64,000 nucleotides of DNA from Perognathus longimembris pacificus (GCF_023159225.1 NC_063168.1:60925398-60989397); one strand, 5' to 3'. Positions 27,120 through 38,699 are shown, counted from the stretch's first letter. Program-made: numbers and translations. The notes: a model not told the origin generated them from the sequence alone.

Positions 27120-27610
27120 AGGGCTTGGTCGCTGGCTGGCTGGCTACGCATGCGCAGTAGGCGCCGCGGGGGGACGCTTTCTGGCGCTACCGGAAAAGCG
27201 GGATGGAGAGGCGAGGTGAGCCCTGAGACTTATTTCACTCCGGAAGCCGGAGCGGCAGGCCCGGGCTGAGCGTTGCTTCCAGCCCCCGCCACCGCCTTCC
27301 ACCGCGTCTTTCTTCAAGTGGGAGGCCATCACCCACCGGATCGCCACCATGGCTCTCCAATCCTCGCCGGGAAAGACAGCGGGCTGGCTGACGCGGCCAA
27401 CGAGGTATGGCCGCCACAGGCCTTCTCAAGAAGTGTCTTTCCTTCCCAGCCTGCCTCAGAAGTTGGGGCCTCTCCGCCTGGCCCTTTCCTTCCCTTCCTC
27501 CCAGAAGCTCTTCCCCAGCCTTTGAGGCTCGCACGCCTGCAGGGGGAGGGGGGGAGGGTCCCCCCACTGGTTCCCCACTTGGGCATCCACGCATGCGTCC
27601 TACCGTAATG
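27120..27610. promoter_or_regulatory. CpG-rich, probably bidirectional promoter with NRF1-type sites
   Basis: CpG-rich block between DNAJC5G (minus, to the left) and SLC30A3 (plus, to the right). ACGCATGCGCAG at 27146-27157 fits the NRF1 motif, and ACGCATGCGT at 27589-27598 is a second related palindrome. GGAAG/CCGGAAG ETS-type cores lie at 27190-27245. A good plus-strand donor GCGAG|GTGAGC ends a possible noncoding exon at 27215. In human, a distal SLC30A3 first exon lies head to head with DNAJC5G, so this block probably serves both. Transcript ends are inferred. Confidence 0.55.
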
Positions 27611-27631
27611 AGCCCTTGGCTCTTTTGAGGC

Positions 27632-27730
27632 AAGGTCTCCCTAGGTAGCCCAGGCTGGCTTCAAACTAACCAACCTCCCGCCCCATCTTCCGGAGTGCTG
27701 GGGTTACGGCCAGGTACTACCACACCCACC
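27632..27730 (-). repeat. B1-like monomer
   Basis: AGGTAGCCCAGGCTGGCTTC ... GGAGTGCTGGGGTTACGG. Confidence 0.7.
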
Positions 27731-27949
27731 CTTTAAAACCTGGAGCCTTTCCTAAGTGCTTCTTCATAAATGCCATTGAAATGTGATTCCACCATGGGTA
27801 TGTGCTGGCGTGTAATTATATATAACCCAGGTTGGATATTTAAGTTGCTCCTAAAGACTGCTGTAACAAACCGGTCATGTCCTTGATGAATCTCAGACTT
27901 TTTTGCTTAAGGGCACATTGCTGGAAGTGGACTAAGTGGAATTTATTGT

Positions 27950-28022
27950 TTATATGGTACTGAGGAATTGAACCCATTGCCTCATGCATGCTAGGCAAAC
28001 ACTCTACCACTTACCAGCCCCA
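27950..28022 (-). repeat. ID-like monomer
   Basis: TACTGAGGAATTGAACCC ... ATGCTAGGCAAACACTCTAC is an ID head without a right half. Confidence 0.65.
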
Positions 28023-28062
28023 CAATGCTTACTTTTTAAGGTATCAGTACATATATAGGGGG

Positions 28063-28165
28063 CCTCTCTCTCTTTCTCTCTCTCCCTCTCTCTCTTTCTC
28101 TCTCTCCCTCCCTCCCTCTCCCCCCTCTCTCCTTTTCTCTCCCCCTCTCTTCTTCTCTCCTCTGC
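28063..28165. repeat. (CT)n-rich tract
   Basis: About 100 bases of CTCTCT/CCCT repeats. Confidence 0.88.
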
Positions 28166-28654
28166 TTTCTTTTGTGGTTCTGAGGATTTAATCCAGCACC
28201 TTCCACATGCAAACACTTTGCCACTTAAGTCAAGCACTTGCAGATAATGGAAACCTTGCCTACCTGGAGTTGGCTCCGATAACATGAAATTGAAAGAGCA
28301 TTATTACTTCAGTAATTCCTGTCTATTACTCCTCTTGTGGCTTTGATCACGCTTTCCTATTTATTATGGTTATTAAGGCATATGCACCTTCCTCTTAGAT
28401 TTTAATTGGCAAGTCAATACTCTATCTCAGTACATGCCAGCCAGCTAGGCAAATTGAGTCTGTATGTGACAGGCATAATGAGGACCGAATTAGTGAATTC
28501 ATTTCTATAGATCTGTGACCAGTGCAGAGGGTGGGGTAAAGGTTGAAAACCTTGGTCATTATCCACCTGACCTATAAGCTCTGAGTCAGATGCATTAGTG
28601 AGGTTACTCAGCTAAACAGAAAGAGCTTCAGCGGACTACTTTTATAGGTTTGTG

Positions 28655-28871
28655 TTTTTTTTGTTTTTTTCTTTTCTTTGCCAGTCTTGGGCCTTGGACT
28701 CAGGGCCTGAGCACTGTCCCTGGCTTCTTTTTGCTCAAGGCTAGCACTCTGCCACTTGAGCCACAGCGCCACCTCTGGCCGTTTTCTATATATGTGGTGC
28801 TGGGGAATCGAACCCAGGGCTTCATGTATACAAGGGAAGCGCTCTTGCCACTAGGCCATATTCCCAGCCCA
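28655..28871 (-). mobile_element. ID-like dimeric SINE
   Basis: Flanked by AGCGGACTACTT / AGCGGGCTACTT (28630 and 28872). Confidence 0.9.
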
Positions 28872-29099
28872 AGCGGGCTACTTAAAAAAAAAATCATTTG
28901 TACCATGCTAGGCTTCTCTGATCTCCAGCCTGTTATCAGTATCAAGGGCAACAGAACTAGAGAAACAAACCAGCTCATTTCTTCACTGCACTGGGAAGGG
29001 AGGAAAAGGCATTCAAAGTGTAGTATACATAACAATGGATTCTCTACCTCCATCTCCAAAGTCAGCCTGGTCCAGCCCTGGCCTCTCCAGTCTCATCCA

Positions 29100-29480
29100 G
29101 AATCACTGTCATAGTTGCTCCGGGCTCTGCCTCACTGCTCTCCTGTCATTTCTTTGGAGACAGCGTGTTCCCTCCCAGTTCTAAGGGCCTTTGACCATGT
29201 TGTTACCTTTGCTTGGAGGGCTCTTCCCCATGCCATTCCTACAGCTGATTTCTCATCCTCCAAAGGTCTTCATTTCATGCCTCCCCAGAGAGTATTTTCA
29301 ACTCGGTTTTCTTCTATCCTCACCTTATAACACCCTCCCCATGATTTGTGAGTATACATTTATGTGTGCATTGATTTCTTTAAGGTCTGACTTCTCCAGT
29401 TGACAATGAGCTCCACGAGGACAGGGACTTTGTATTCCCTGTACCTGGAACCATGTTTGACTCTCAATAAGTGAATTCAT
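29100..29480 (+). mobile_element. L2 LINE 3' remnant
   Basis: TTTGCTTGGAGGGCTCTTCC ... GAGCTCCACGAGGACAGGGA ... CTCAATAAGTGAATTC follows the order of the ancient L2 3' end. Confidence 0.6.
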
Positions 29481-29669
29481 GATTTGTGGGGGAAGCCACA
29501 GCGAAGGCACCCTTTGCCAGTAGAATGTAAGCCTGGAGGTTGAGCCACCAAAACTTCTCTTGGTCCAAAGCTGGTGAATTGGACAGGATGATAGACTCCA
29601 ACTTCCCTCATATGGTCCTAGACAAGAAGAGTAAAGAAGCCTGCCTGTGAAGCATAAGGTCCTGAGTTC

Positions 29670-29713
<44 letters not shown>
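29670..29713. repeat. (CA)n microsatellite after an ID-like fragment
   Basis: CTGCCTGTGAAGCATAAGG ... GAGTTCAA then about 20 CA units. Confidence 0.85.
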
Positions 29714-29714
<1 letters not shown>

Positions 29715-29719
29715 CAAAA

Positions 29720-30190
29720 TAGAAGATTAGGGAGTAGATAATAGGTAATATGATTCTGAGCTCCTTATTTCTTTGCCTCAGTGTTCAGTTTCTAACACAG
29801 TTGCTGAGATGTTGTAAGTGACCAGTAAATGTTGGTTGGTTAACTAAAAGAGCTAACAAATGTGTGGCCTTTCCATCATGTTTGCTTAATTGTCTTCTTT
29901 AGTTCTCACAGAAACCCTTGATCCAGGGAAGAGAGTCCTAGGAAAGTTAGTAAACATCACTCACATTTTGCCAGAGGCTCAAGAATATTATTGCCTCTTA
30001 TCCTTGTCCTCTAACATCTCAATTAATCATAGTCCATTATGTAAGTCCGGTGAGGCTCTGCTCTGAATGAACAGATGCCAGTCAGCTGTGCTGTGGCCAG
30101 AGTCTGCATTCTTCCTTCCCAAAACAACAGCCCCCTATCAAGGGATCCTATCCACAACTTTCTTCTCACACCTATCCCAGAGGTGTAATG
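29720..30190. other. Possible SLC30A3 distal intron, no feature recognised
   Basis: AT-rich, unique-looking sequence. Confidence 0.4.
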
Positions 30191-30194
30191 AATA

Positions 30195-30320
30195 CTCACA
30201 GCAAGTGTCAGAACTCAGTTCTTGCTCTGGCTCTAACAAACTGTGTGATCTTGGACAAGTCCTATAGTTGAGGAGTCTCCTTCTCCTCTACTGGAAAAGT
30301 CTGCTCCATAGGGTTAATGT
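30195..30320 (+). repeat. MIR SINE remnant
   Basis: TCTGGCTCTAACAAACTGTGTGATCTTGGACAAG is split here only by divergence from the MIR core; it is followed by TCCATAGGGTTAATG. Confidence 0.65.
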
Positions 30321-30324
30321 TTTT

Positions 30325-31140
30325 GCCTCAATTAAATTTGGTTGCAAAAAGAATAGAAAAAAACAAACCTGTGCCAATGAGTGGCTATAGCTGAAAACCT
30401 TTTGTAGAAACCAATGCTTTCCCACTTGACTGGAATGAGTAATCAAGTCACTTGGACTTGAATGAGGTGCTTACTGCCTCCCAGAGCCATTTGGGTTTTC
30501 CTGAAGAATCACAAAACATACCTTGTTTACCCACAAATAAAAAGTTGTAGTCATATAGCTAGAGTACACACATATACAGACAGCAGACATTGACATATTT
30601 ATACTCAAAATACCTCTGGAACATATGCAGTTGGAGAGAGAGAGAATGAGACAAGGCAGAGACCATAATTTGTCACACCCAACAGTAAGGTTCTAGAATT
30701 GCATTATTTGAATGGAAAAGGGCCTTAGGGATTTACCTCTAATGCAGCACCTTCATTTCCTACTGCACCAAGTGCAGTCCATGGAGGACTGACCTTCTCA
30801 GGATCAGCCAGGGAGGTCAAAATGGTCTTCTGACTTCAAGTTCAAGATCAACGGCATAACTGGTCCCTATATACACCAGCTCACATCCCAATGAGAAATC
30901 TACATCTGGAGACAGTCCTAGATGGTATTTCTGACCTTTCACAGGTGATGTCAGGTAGTGTCTCTCATCTCCTGTTCCCACTCGAAGGCATGTGTACTGT
31001 AGGTGAACAGATCCCACCAGCCTGGTTTTATTGGTCTATCTTTCCCAGGTCACACATCTATGGGAAGGAAGGACAGGGATTTTAGCTAGAGCAGTGACCT
31101 TGTGTCCCTGTTCTCTGGCACCTGTAACCCCACTCGCTGC
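30325..31140. other. Unassigned sequence
   Basis: No gene or clear repeat. A short GA run lies near 30635. Confidence 0.4.
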
Positions 31141-31144
31141 CCAC

Positions 31145-31255
31145 CTGGATCAGGCTGTCTCTCCCTAAGGTGGAGTTGATAATGCCTACCTCTGTGGGTT
31201 TGGGGAAAACTAAGTTCTTAATTTAAACAGTACCCAGCACATGATAAATGTGCTT
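31145..31255 (+). repeat. MIR SINE remnant (3' part)
   Basis: GATAATGCCTACCTCTGTGG and CAGTACCCAGCACATGATAA match the MIR 3' region. Confidence 0.55.
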
Positions 31256-31368
31256 TATAAGATAATGATTGCTATCATCATTGTAATCATTATTTCTATC
31301 CAGTCTCCTTCCAGTTTTAGGAAAATAGAGTTACTTTTCATTTTGTCTCTAAGAAAAAGGAAAAAATT

Positions 31369-31557
31369 GGGCTGGGAATGTGGCTTAGTGGTAAAGTACA
31401 TGAATGCATGTAGCCCTGGATTTGATTCCTCGGTACCACATAAAGAGAAAAGGCTGGAAGTGGCGATGTGGCTCAAGTGGTGGAATGCTGGCCTTGAGCA
31501 AAAGAAGCTTGGGGACAGTGCCTAGGCCCTGAGTTCAAGCCCCCAGGACTGGCAAAA
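31369..31557 (+). repeat. ID-like dimeric SINE
   Basis: GGCTGGGAATGTGGCTTAGT ... CCAGGACTGGC, running straight into a (GGA)n tract. Confidence 0.87.
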
Positions 31558-31688
31558 AGGAGGAGAAGGAGAAGGAGGAGGAGAAGGAAAAGGAGGAGGA
31601 GGAGGAGGAGGAGGAGGAGGAGGAGGAGGAGGAGGAGGAGGCGGAGGAGGAGGAGGAGGAGAAGGAGAAGAAGAAAATGGAGGAGGAA
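31558..31688. repeat. (GGA)n purine tract
   Basis: About 130 bases of GGA/GAA units, probably grown from the SINE A-tail. Confidence 0.92.
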
Positions 31689-31689
31689 A

Positions 31690-32270
31690 ATCAAGTTGTC
31701 TTGCTTAAGATTTGTAAATTACCACTGGTGTCTTTCCATTCACTTTCTGCATCCTTCTCCCAGGTTCTCAGACCTCTGGTCTCTTGTTTCCTGACCCAGT
31801 GCTGTCACGCTTCCTTGTGGCTCTCCATAATGTGCATAGAATCCTCCCCAAGTAGCCAGAACTCCTAATGACCTCTACCACTTCTCCTCTCACCACTTCT
31901 AAGAAAAACTGTTGTCTCCATGGCTGCTATCATCTCTAAAAGAGAGCTGGAAAGCAAGCAGATTACAAACACTGTAATTCAGATTATAATGAGAAAGACA
32001 ATGTCTCACTCTTTTAATTCTTAACAATGAAAGAGGAATAACTGGTGGAGTTAGATTAATGTGACTAAATAAAGTGGAAAACATCAGGCTGTGTTTTGGG
32101 AGGAGGCTGTGGGCCTTAGATCCCCCTTTCCTTTCTATTCAACTGTGCCAGTTCTGTCCTCTCATCTACTGGGCACTTCCTTCTTCTGGCTTCTTCTGTG
32201 AGGTGTTCTGCCTCCCTTGCTAGCTCCCCATCCTCTTGCCTTCAAGTTGTGTGTATTCTATATAGCTTAG
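31690..32270. other. Unassigned sequence
   Basis: No gene or clear repeat recognised. Confidence 0.4.
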
Positions 32271-32274
32271 TCTT

Positions 32275-32362
32275 TTTTGGTTGTTTTGAGACAGGGTCTT
32301 GCTATGTAGCCCAGGCTGGCCTCGAATTCACAGTCCTCTTACCTCTGCCTCCTGAGTGCTGA
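32275..32362 (-). repeat. B1-like monomer
   Basis: TTTGAGACAGGGTCTTGCTA ... GCCCAGGCTGGCCTCG ... CTCCTGAGTGCTG. Confidence 0.75.
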
Positions 32363-32369
32363 ATATGAT

Positions 32370-33135
32370 CTTTAAGCAAATGCTTGTGTTTTATTCTTCT
32401 CTTCTTCAGAGGCCCAGTCTGTATGTATGGCTTCATCTGTCACAGCTAGAGTGTTAACCACAGCCTGCCTCCCCTTACCTCTCAACCACACTCAAAGCTC
32501 AACTCACCTTGTCCAAGCTGGTCACTCCTTGTAGTGGCCCTATTTCTGTTAATGTTCTGATCATTTCTAAGTTAATGAAGCTCAAAACCCAAGCATTAAT
32601 GGCCTGAGAAATTACTGGTTTTCCCAAACTCAGCTAAAAAAGTTATGATTAGTTTTTTTTAATAGTTCTTTCATTTGTCCATTCTTTTCCATTCCCAAAG
32701 CCTCAAAGCACCCCTGTAGAGGGAGGGCTATGACACAACTAACTACAGTCCTTGTTTTCTAATTCTACTCCCTCTTACCTGTCCTGTCCTGTCTTGGATA
32801 CTGCTGTCAGTCAGTAAATCTTGTCATCCTTACCATACCTCTGCTCACAGCCTACAGGGTTCAACGAACTCTACAATTCAAGACTATCTTACCCCTCCAA
32901 ACAAGTGTCTTCTATTGGCCTTAGATTGTTGTGAACCTTCCACAATGACCTAACTGATCCTAACTGACTATGATATTTTTCACCTCCATGCCATTGCTCC
33001 CATGCCACAAAACAAATCTTTACCTGAATCATTTAACTTGCTGGACAGAATTTGTTCTGCTCTATGTTTAGGTGCCTTGGGCACATTGATAAACGATTAT
33101 TTTTCTGCCTTCCTAGATTATAAACTAATGGGACA
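32370..33135. other. Unassigned, possibly ancient LINE-derived sequence
   Basis: Low-complexity C/T-rich phrases recall L2-type remnants, but I cannot align them confidently. Confidence 0.35.
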
Positions 33136-33278
33136 ACCCCTGGAACCTTCAACAAATATTTATTGGGTGCCATTATGTACCTGAGACTTGTCTAGGTGCA
33201 GGATAAAGACACAATTTTCTGTTGACATGGAGCTTACATTCTGACAGGAGGAAATAGTAAAACAAGTAAAAGATAAAG

Positions 33279-33512
33279 GGTGCACAGGCACAAGTGGCTC
33301 ATGCCTATAATCCTAGCTGCTCAGGAAGCTGAGATCGGAGAACCAAGGTTTGAAGACAGTCCCAGCAGACAAAGTGATGTTCAGTTAACCAGCAGAAAAA
33401 TACAAGTAGAGTTATGGCTCAAGTGATAGAGCCCCAGTCTTGAGCAAAAAAGTTCAGGGACAGTGCTGAAGCCCTGAGTTCAAGCTCCCATTAATGGCAC
33501 CAAAGAATATAA
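33279..33512 (+). repeat. 7SL/tRNA-like dimeric SINE
   Basis: GCCTATAATCCTAGCTGCTC ... AAGTGATAGAGCCCCAGTC ... GAGTTCAAGC. Confidence 0.82.
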
Positions 33513-33769
33513 ATATAAAAACCAAACAATCAGGAAGACAGATGGTGGTGGTTTAGACAAAGGTTTGCTGACAGATTGGATATGAGTCAAGGATGACCCT
33601 AATATTTCTGGCCGGATCCTATATGCATGGAATTGCCATGTTCTGACATAGACAGGCTGCAGAGGGAAGAGGTGTGGGATGCACTGGGGACAGGAACAGG
33701 TTTGGCCTTAGGAAGCTTGTGATGCTTGCCTTTTACACACTCAAGAGAGGACATCAAAGCGGCATTGAG

Positions 33770-33972
33770 GGGATGGGGAATATGGCCTAGTGGTAAAGTG
33801 CTTGCCTCATACACATGAAGCCCTGGGTTCGATTCCTCAGCACCACATATATAGAAAAAGCTGGAAGTAACGCTATGGCTCAAGTGGCAGAGTGCTAGCC
33901 TTGAGCAAAAAGAAGCCAGGGACAGTGCTCAGGCCCTGAGTTCAAGCCCCAGGACTAGCAAAAAACAACACA
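33770..33972 (+). mobile_element. ID-like dimeric SINE
   Basis: CAAAGCRGCAT duplication at both ends. Full dimer ending GGACTAGC plus an A-rich tail. Confidence 0.9.
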
Positions 33973-34192
33973 AAACAAAGCAGCATAGGGTAAATGAGTT
34001 TGGAGTCCAAGTGAGAGTTCTGAGAATCATCATCCACAGATGCCATTTTTTTTATCCTATTAAATGTAAAATACATACCAAAATCAAGAGAATAGTCCAG
34101 TGATTTCCCCCCTGCCAAACAAAACTATACTCAACTAGCATGCTGACTCCACAGTCATTGCTTCCTGCTGTTACTTGAAAGCATTGAAAGAT

Positions 34193-34440
34193 TTAGGTGG
34201 GGATGGCTCACATCTATAATCCTAACTGCTTGGGAGGTTGAGATTGGGAGGATCATGGTGAGAAGCCAACCCAGACAGAGAAGTCCAAGGGACTCCATCT
34301 CCACAGAAGGAGGCTGCTCCGTAAGTGGCATAAACCTGTGATCTTAGCTGAGACGGGAGGCCTAACATAGGCATATCTCAGCTCAGGTATGTGCTCTGGC
34401 AGGAAGTGAGATCCTATGTCATGGATAACCAGAGCACTGT
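34193..34440 (+). repeat. Atypical SINE, possibly a 7SL-7SL dimer
   Basis: First half GATGGCTCACATCTATAATCC ... ACTCCATCTCC; second half GGCATAAACCTGTGATCTTAG ... GACGGGAGGCC. Neither half carries the tRNA-like right module. Confidence 0.45.
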
Positions 34441-34879
34441 ATAACTATTTAAAGATAAAAGGTAATCTAAAAAAACAAACAACAACAAAAAAACCACACC
34501 CAGAGCAAAAAGTGTTGGAGGCATAGCTTAGCCTTTTCTGTAGCCTGCCTCTGTAAGAACATGTTAACTTCAACCTCATTGGATCAGACCAGAAACCTTA
34601 GGGTCATCCTGACTCACATCCAATCTGTCAGCAAACCCTTGTCCAAACCACCACCATCTGTCTTCCTGGATGTTGCTGTAGCCTCTCAAGTCAGCTCCCT
34701 GTTGTCACTCTTAGGACCCTGTGGTCTATTCCCAACCCAATAGTGCCTGTCTTAGCAAGCCTGAGGTTCTGAGTTCAAACCCCTAGAATGCCCCCCACGT
34801 ACTAAAAAAAAAAAAAAGACAAGGCAGGATGATATAGTTCTCTGGGAGTGAGTGTAGAGAGAGAGAAGAGAAGAGATGA

Positions 34880-35815
34880 TCAAGTCCTGGTTGGGCTAAC
34901 CAGTATTAAAAGATTGAGGAGACCTGACAGAGCAAACAGGACCCAAGATACCAATAAAGGACAGTCTTGGGAGAAATGCACCAAAAAGTGAGACCCAAGC
35001 AGTACTTCATAGGTACCTAAAATAATATACAGACTGAAAAGAACTCCAAAGGTAAGGAAACAAAGACCACTTCTTAATTAGTCTTACAGTATTTAGAGGA
35101 CCCTATATTCTTTTTTTTTTTTTTTTTTTTTTTTTTGGCCAGTCCTAGGCCGTGAACTCTGGGCCTGAGCACTGTCCCTGGCTTCTTTTTTGCTCAAGGC
35201 TAGCACTCTACCACTTGAGCCATAGCGTTACTTCCGGCTTTTTCTATATATGTGGTGCTGAGGAATCGAACCCAAGGCCTCATGTATATGAGGCAAGCAC
35301 TCTTGCCACTAGGACATATTCCCAGCCCAGGACCCTATATTCTTTACGTCACATATGGTGCATACACGAGCACATCTGAGGGAAGCTGGGAGGAGGACAC
35401 AGAATAAATGGAAAGTGGGTGAAAGAAACAATACAGTAGAGGGGGCCCAACAGCTGCAATGGACATTGATGAAAGCAACTAAGCAACTCAAGGTGGGGGG
35501 AGGAAGGGGCGGAAGAAATGAGAGGAAAAAGGGGGAACAGATTATACTAAGCAAAAGAAATGTACATATCACCCAACCTGGAAGGAATTGTATTATTGTT
35601 AATGTTCATAGAGTTCATAAGCATTGTAGACTAGAATGATGATGGCCATCACTGGGAAGGTTAAAAAAAAAAGATGAAAGCAGGGGAGGTGGGGGGAGGG
35701 AAGGTGGGAATGAGGAAAATGAGGAAGGAGGTAACAAGGATAACAAGAAATGTACTCACTACCTGAAGTATGTAACTTTAACCCCTCTGTACATCATCTT
35801 GACAAAAAAAAAAAT
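34880..35815 (+). mobile_element. L1 3' UTR copy B (inverted partner of 12285-13145)
   Basis: Plus orientation, ending CATCTTGACAAAAAA. It contains the same ordered blocks as 12285-13145 in reverse complement, and is interrupted by a SINE at 35114-35328. Confidence 0.75.
35114..35328 (-). mobile_element. ID-like dimeric SINE with perfect target-site duplication
   Basis: The 17-base repeat AGGACCCTATATTCTTT is at 35097-35113 and 35329-35345, inside L1 copy B. Confidence 0.93.
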
Positions 35816-35819
35816 TAAG

Positions 35820-36940
35820 AAGATGATGATGATCAGAGGAGACAAACTAAGCAGATAGTGACATAAGAGGAAACCCCAACAGTGGTTATTTGGAAATGAA
35901 GGGACATGATTTTCAAATCACAATTTAGATACAGTATAGTTAGTGCTAAGACAGAAAAAGTAGTGTGCCAGAAGAGTGTATAACCTGACAGCCTGGAGTC
36001 CGCACCTCAGGGACATGTAAGCGTCAGCCCTTTGTTATTGCCTTTATAGCTCTTCCAGGCTGCTTCCACTCTGACAACCAGCTCCTCTCCCCAGAATGGT
36101 TTAATTGAAGGCTGTGTGCCAGCCTCTAGTAGGGTGCTGGGGACCCAGGGAGCTCTGATGAGGAGACAAGCAAATGAATTGGACAGAGCAAGGCCTGCTG
36201 TGATCAGATAAGCACCAGAGGCCTGAAGAGGATGGGGGAGGGGCCTCTCCCAATGCTTTCTGAGGGGACAGTGAAAGTGGAATGGAATTTGCACCTCCAC
36301 GTTGCCTTTGTCTGTCCCTTTCAGCTTGGCATCTCAAGTATTAACTCTTTTTAATTTAATTTACTTTTTTTTGCCTGAGGGCTGTAAGCCCAGTTTAAAT
36401 CTGGATCTCTGCACTAGGCTTTGCTTTCCTGCTCTTCCTAGCATGAACTTTCAACCTGGGTCCCCCTGGCAGCCCCTTCTGGCTGGCCTAGTCTGCCAGA
36501 GGCCCCCTGGACAGGCAGTGACCTGCCCTCCTGGGAATATCCAGCACTTTCTGCCTCCATCATGCTTTTGGGACTAACAGCCTTATGACTCACCCAAGGC
36601 ATGATTGATACTGAGGGATGCAGGACAGGCAGCGAGAAAGGCAGTAAGTCAGTCATCAGGGTCAGGAGGGGAAAGCTGGGGGTCCATCTTGTGCCCCTCC
36701 AATCCCCAGCTAAGCTAGCAGGATGTTAGGAAGGAAATTAAGTGTTGAGTAAATACTGAATGATTAGTTGTGGCAAGACCACAGTAATATACAAGGACCA
36801 ACCCTAGGTCCCATATGGGGGAAATTCCTAGCTCCCGTCGGGGGGCCTTGGGGCCTGGCATTTAGGGAGGATACCCCATGCCACACTTTCGCAGGGCCAC
36901 TGGGTGGCCTTTGGAGAAATAGGTGCAAGCACCTGTTTGG
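35820..36940. other. Unassigned sequence upstream of the 37-kb CpG block
   Basis: No gene or clear repeat. Open frames at 36007-36300 (minus) and 36302-36577 (plus) show no known domain. Confidence 0.4.
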
Positions 36941-36949
36941 CTGCCAAGC

Positions 36950-38400
36950 CTTTCTTAGCATAGATTCCCGAGCGGAGGCAACTGTTGGTTTCCCAGCGCG
37001 GCGCCCTTGGCTCGGGGAGGCAGCTGGTTCGGCAGCCAGGCCCGGGCGGAGCCAGCCCTCGTCCTCCCAGCCCGCGGGCTGCCCACCGGCTGGCGGGGCG
37101 GGCACGTGCCGGCGCCGGCGCCCCCTCCCGGGCAGTCGGGCCGCTCTCCGCGGGCTGCCCAGAAAGGGAAATCCCGGAGGAAGCCATTGTTGTCCCCTGT
37201 TGTCGTCATCCTGTCATCCTCCGGGCGGGCCAGGCCTCCCCGCATCACCTGCTTCCCGGCTCTCCAAATTAGGGAAGCCCCAGGCCAAGTGGCCCGCATG
37301 GGAAACGGACGGCGAGGAGCCCGGGTCTTGGCAGAGCCGGACAGAGACGCGAGGGACGGGGAGTCCCCGGCTCTGACCTGGGCCAACAAGGTCACCTTGG
37401 CCGGTGGCTTCTCTCCTCCCCGCCTCCATCGTTCTGTGACCCCCCACGCCACTAGGAGAAGTGGGGAGAGGGAGGCTCCCCTCGCCTGGGTCCCTTGCCC
37501 CGCATGGGGTTTGGGGGCGAGCCTTGGGCAGGTCGCAGCGCAGCTGGATGTGGCCCCCGGCCGGGCGCCAAGGGCGCACAGACGCCCGGCTTCTGATTTC
37601 GATTCCTTTCCACCACGCCGCCGTGTGTTCCTTCTCACCCGCCACCCGCAAACCCTGGCAAACCCTGGTGCCGAGCTGGGCCGTCTCCCCCAGCAGCCAG
37701 CCCCAGCCCAGCCGGCCCGATCCGTTTTAGGAGCCTCACCTCCTCCGCGCAGCTCCCCCGGCGTACCCCATCCCTTCCAGCCGCTCCCGGCGGCACGTGC
37801 TCCGGGGTTTGGGTTCGCATCTTGGTGTTTTGGAGGTGCCGCGCGGGCACCGGGCCCGGGCTAGCCATGTGGAGGGCAGGGGTGAGGCCCAGGACGCTCA
37901 CGGTGTTCTGGAGGATGAGGCTGATGGGTTTCTGGCCTGGGCTCCCTAACGGCTGGCCCCCTCCCTCCTCTCTTTCCCGTCCCCGCTCCTTCCTCCCACC
38001 TCCTCCCGACCCTCCTCCTCGCAGACTGTCACAGCGCCTAGTGCTCAATCCACTTCCCACCCTCTTTTCGTTCCACAGTGGCGGCGGGGGCCCGGGGCAG
38101 AGAGCACCGCGCATTTGAAGCTTCGACCCAGCTTCCACACCGACTTTGCTGTAAGTCCCCCTCCCCCCAGTGAGGTACCGCCCCCTCCCTCGAAGGTGCC
38201 ACAGTGTGGACTAAGGAATCACCCACTGCCAGGGCGACCCAATCAGCAGAGCGGTGCCGATGCTCCCCTCTGCCGTCCCGGCCTCTCCTGGAGAGGACGG
38301 TGAGCCACCTCGTCCTCGGTGGCCATTCCGGCCCTCTGCCCTGTCCTGTGGGGAAAAGGGCACGGGGTGGCAGCCCTGGCCCTTCATCCACGCGCTGCAT
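36950..38400. promoter_or_regulatory. Second CpG-rich block 1-2 kb upstream of SLC30A3 exon 1
   Basis: GC- and CpG-rich sequence separated from the main SLC30A3 island by about 300 bases of ordinary composition (38400-38700). It holds open frames on both strands (for example plus 37007-37864, minus 37635-38138), but none resembles a protein I know. It may be an alternative promoter or first exon of SLC30A3, or an enhancer island. Confidence 0.4.
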
Positions 38401-38485
38401 GCCCTCGGACGCTGCTTCGGGGACTCAGTTTACTCATCTGAACAGTAGGGACAAGAATAGACTGAGGGCGATCAGGAATCTTTCT
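38400..38485 (+). repeat. MIR-like fragment
   Basis: GGACTCAGTTTACTCATCTG ... AGTAGGGACAAGAATAG resembles the MIR 3' half. Confidence 0.4.
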
Positions 38486-38699
38486 GCCACCCAAAGTCCT
38501 TGTATAAAAACAAATGATAATTAGCGGCACAGCGCTTGGCAACAGCTTTTCGCTCATGAATTCCCAGCCCAGAGCCTCCTCAGTGGGGTTTTTGGCTGGA
38601 GTCCTTGGAGTTCTCCGGGATCTGTCACTGCGCACCCCACATTCTTCCCGACCCTTTCGAGATAGGCTCAGCACTTGTTTCTGCCTGCCTCCCAAGTTG

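Larger units (their letters stand above)
33140..34040 (+). repeat. Ancient mammalian interspersed repeat broken by two SINEs
   Basis: AACAAATATTTATTGGGTGC ... GACATGGAGCTTACATTCTG (33149-33245), then ATTGGATATGAGTCAAGGAT (33572-33610), then TTGGAGTCCAAGTGAGAGTT (34000-34030). These are pieces of one old, widely distributed mammalian repeat in correct order, separated by SINEs at 33279 and 33770. Confidence 0.5.

Noticed and set aside
37007..37864. 285-codon plus-strand open frame in the 37-kb CpG block
   Set aside because: Pro/Arg/Gly-rich, no domain; overlapping frames of similar length occur on both strands.
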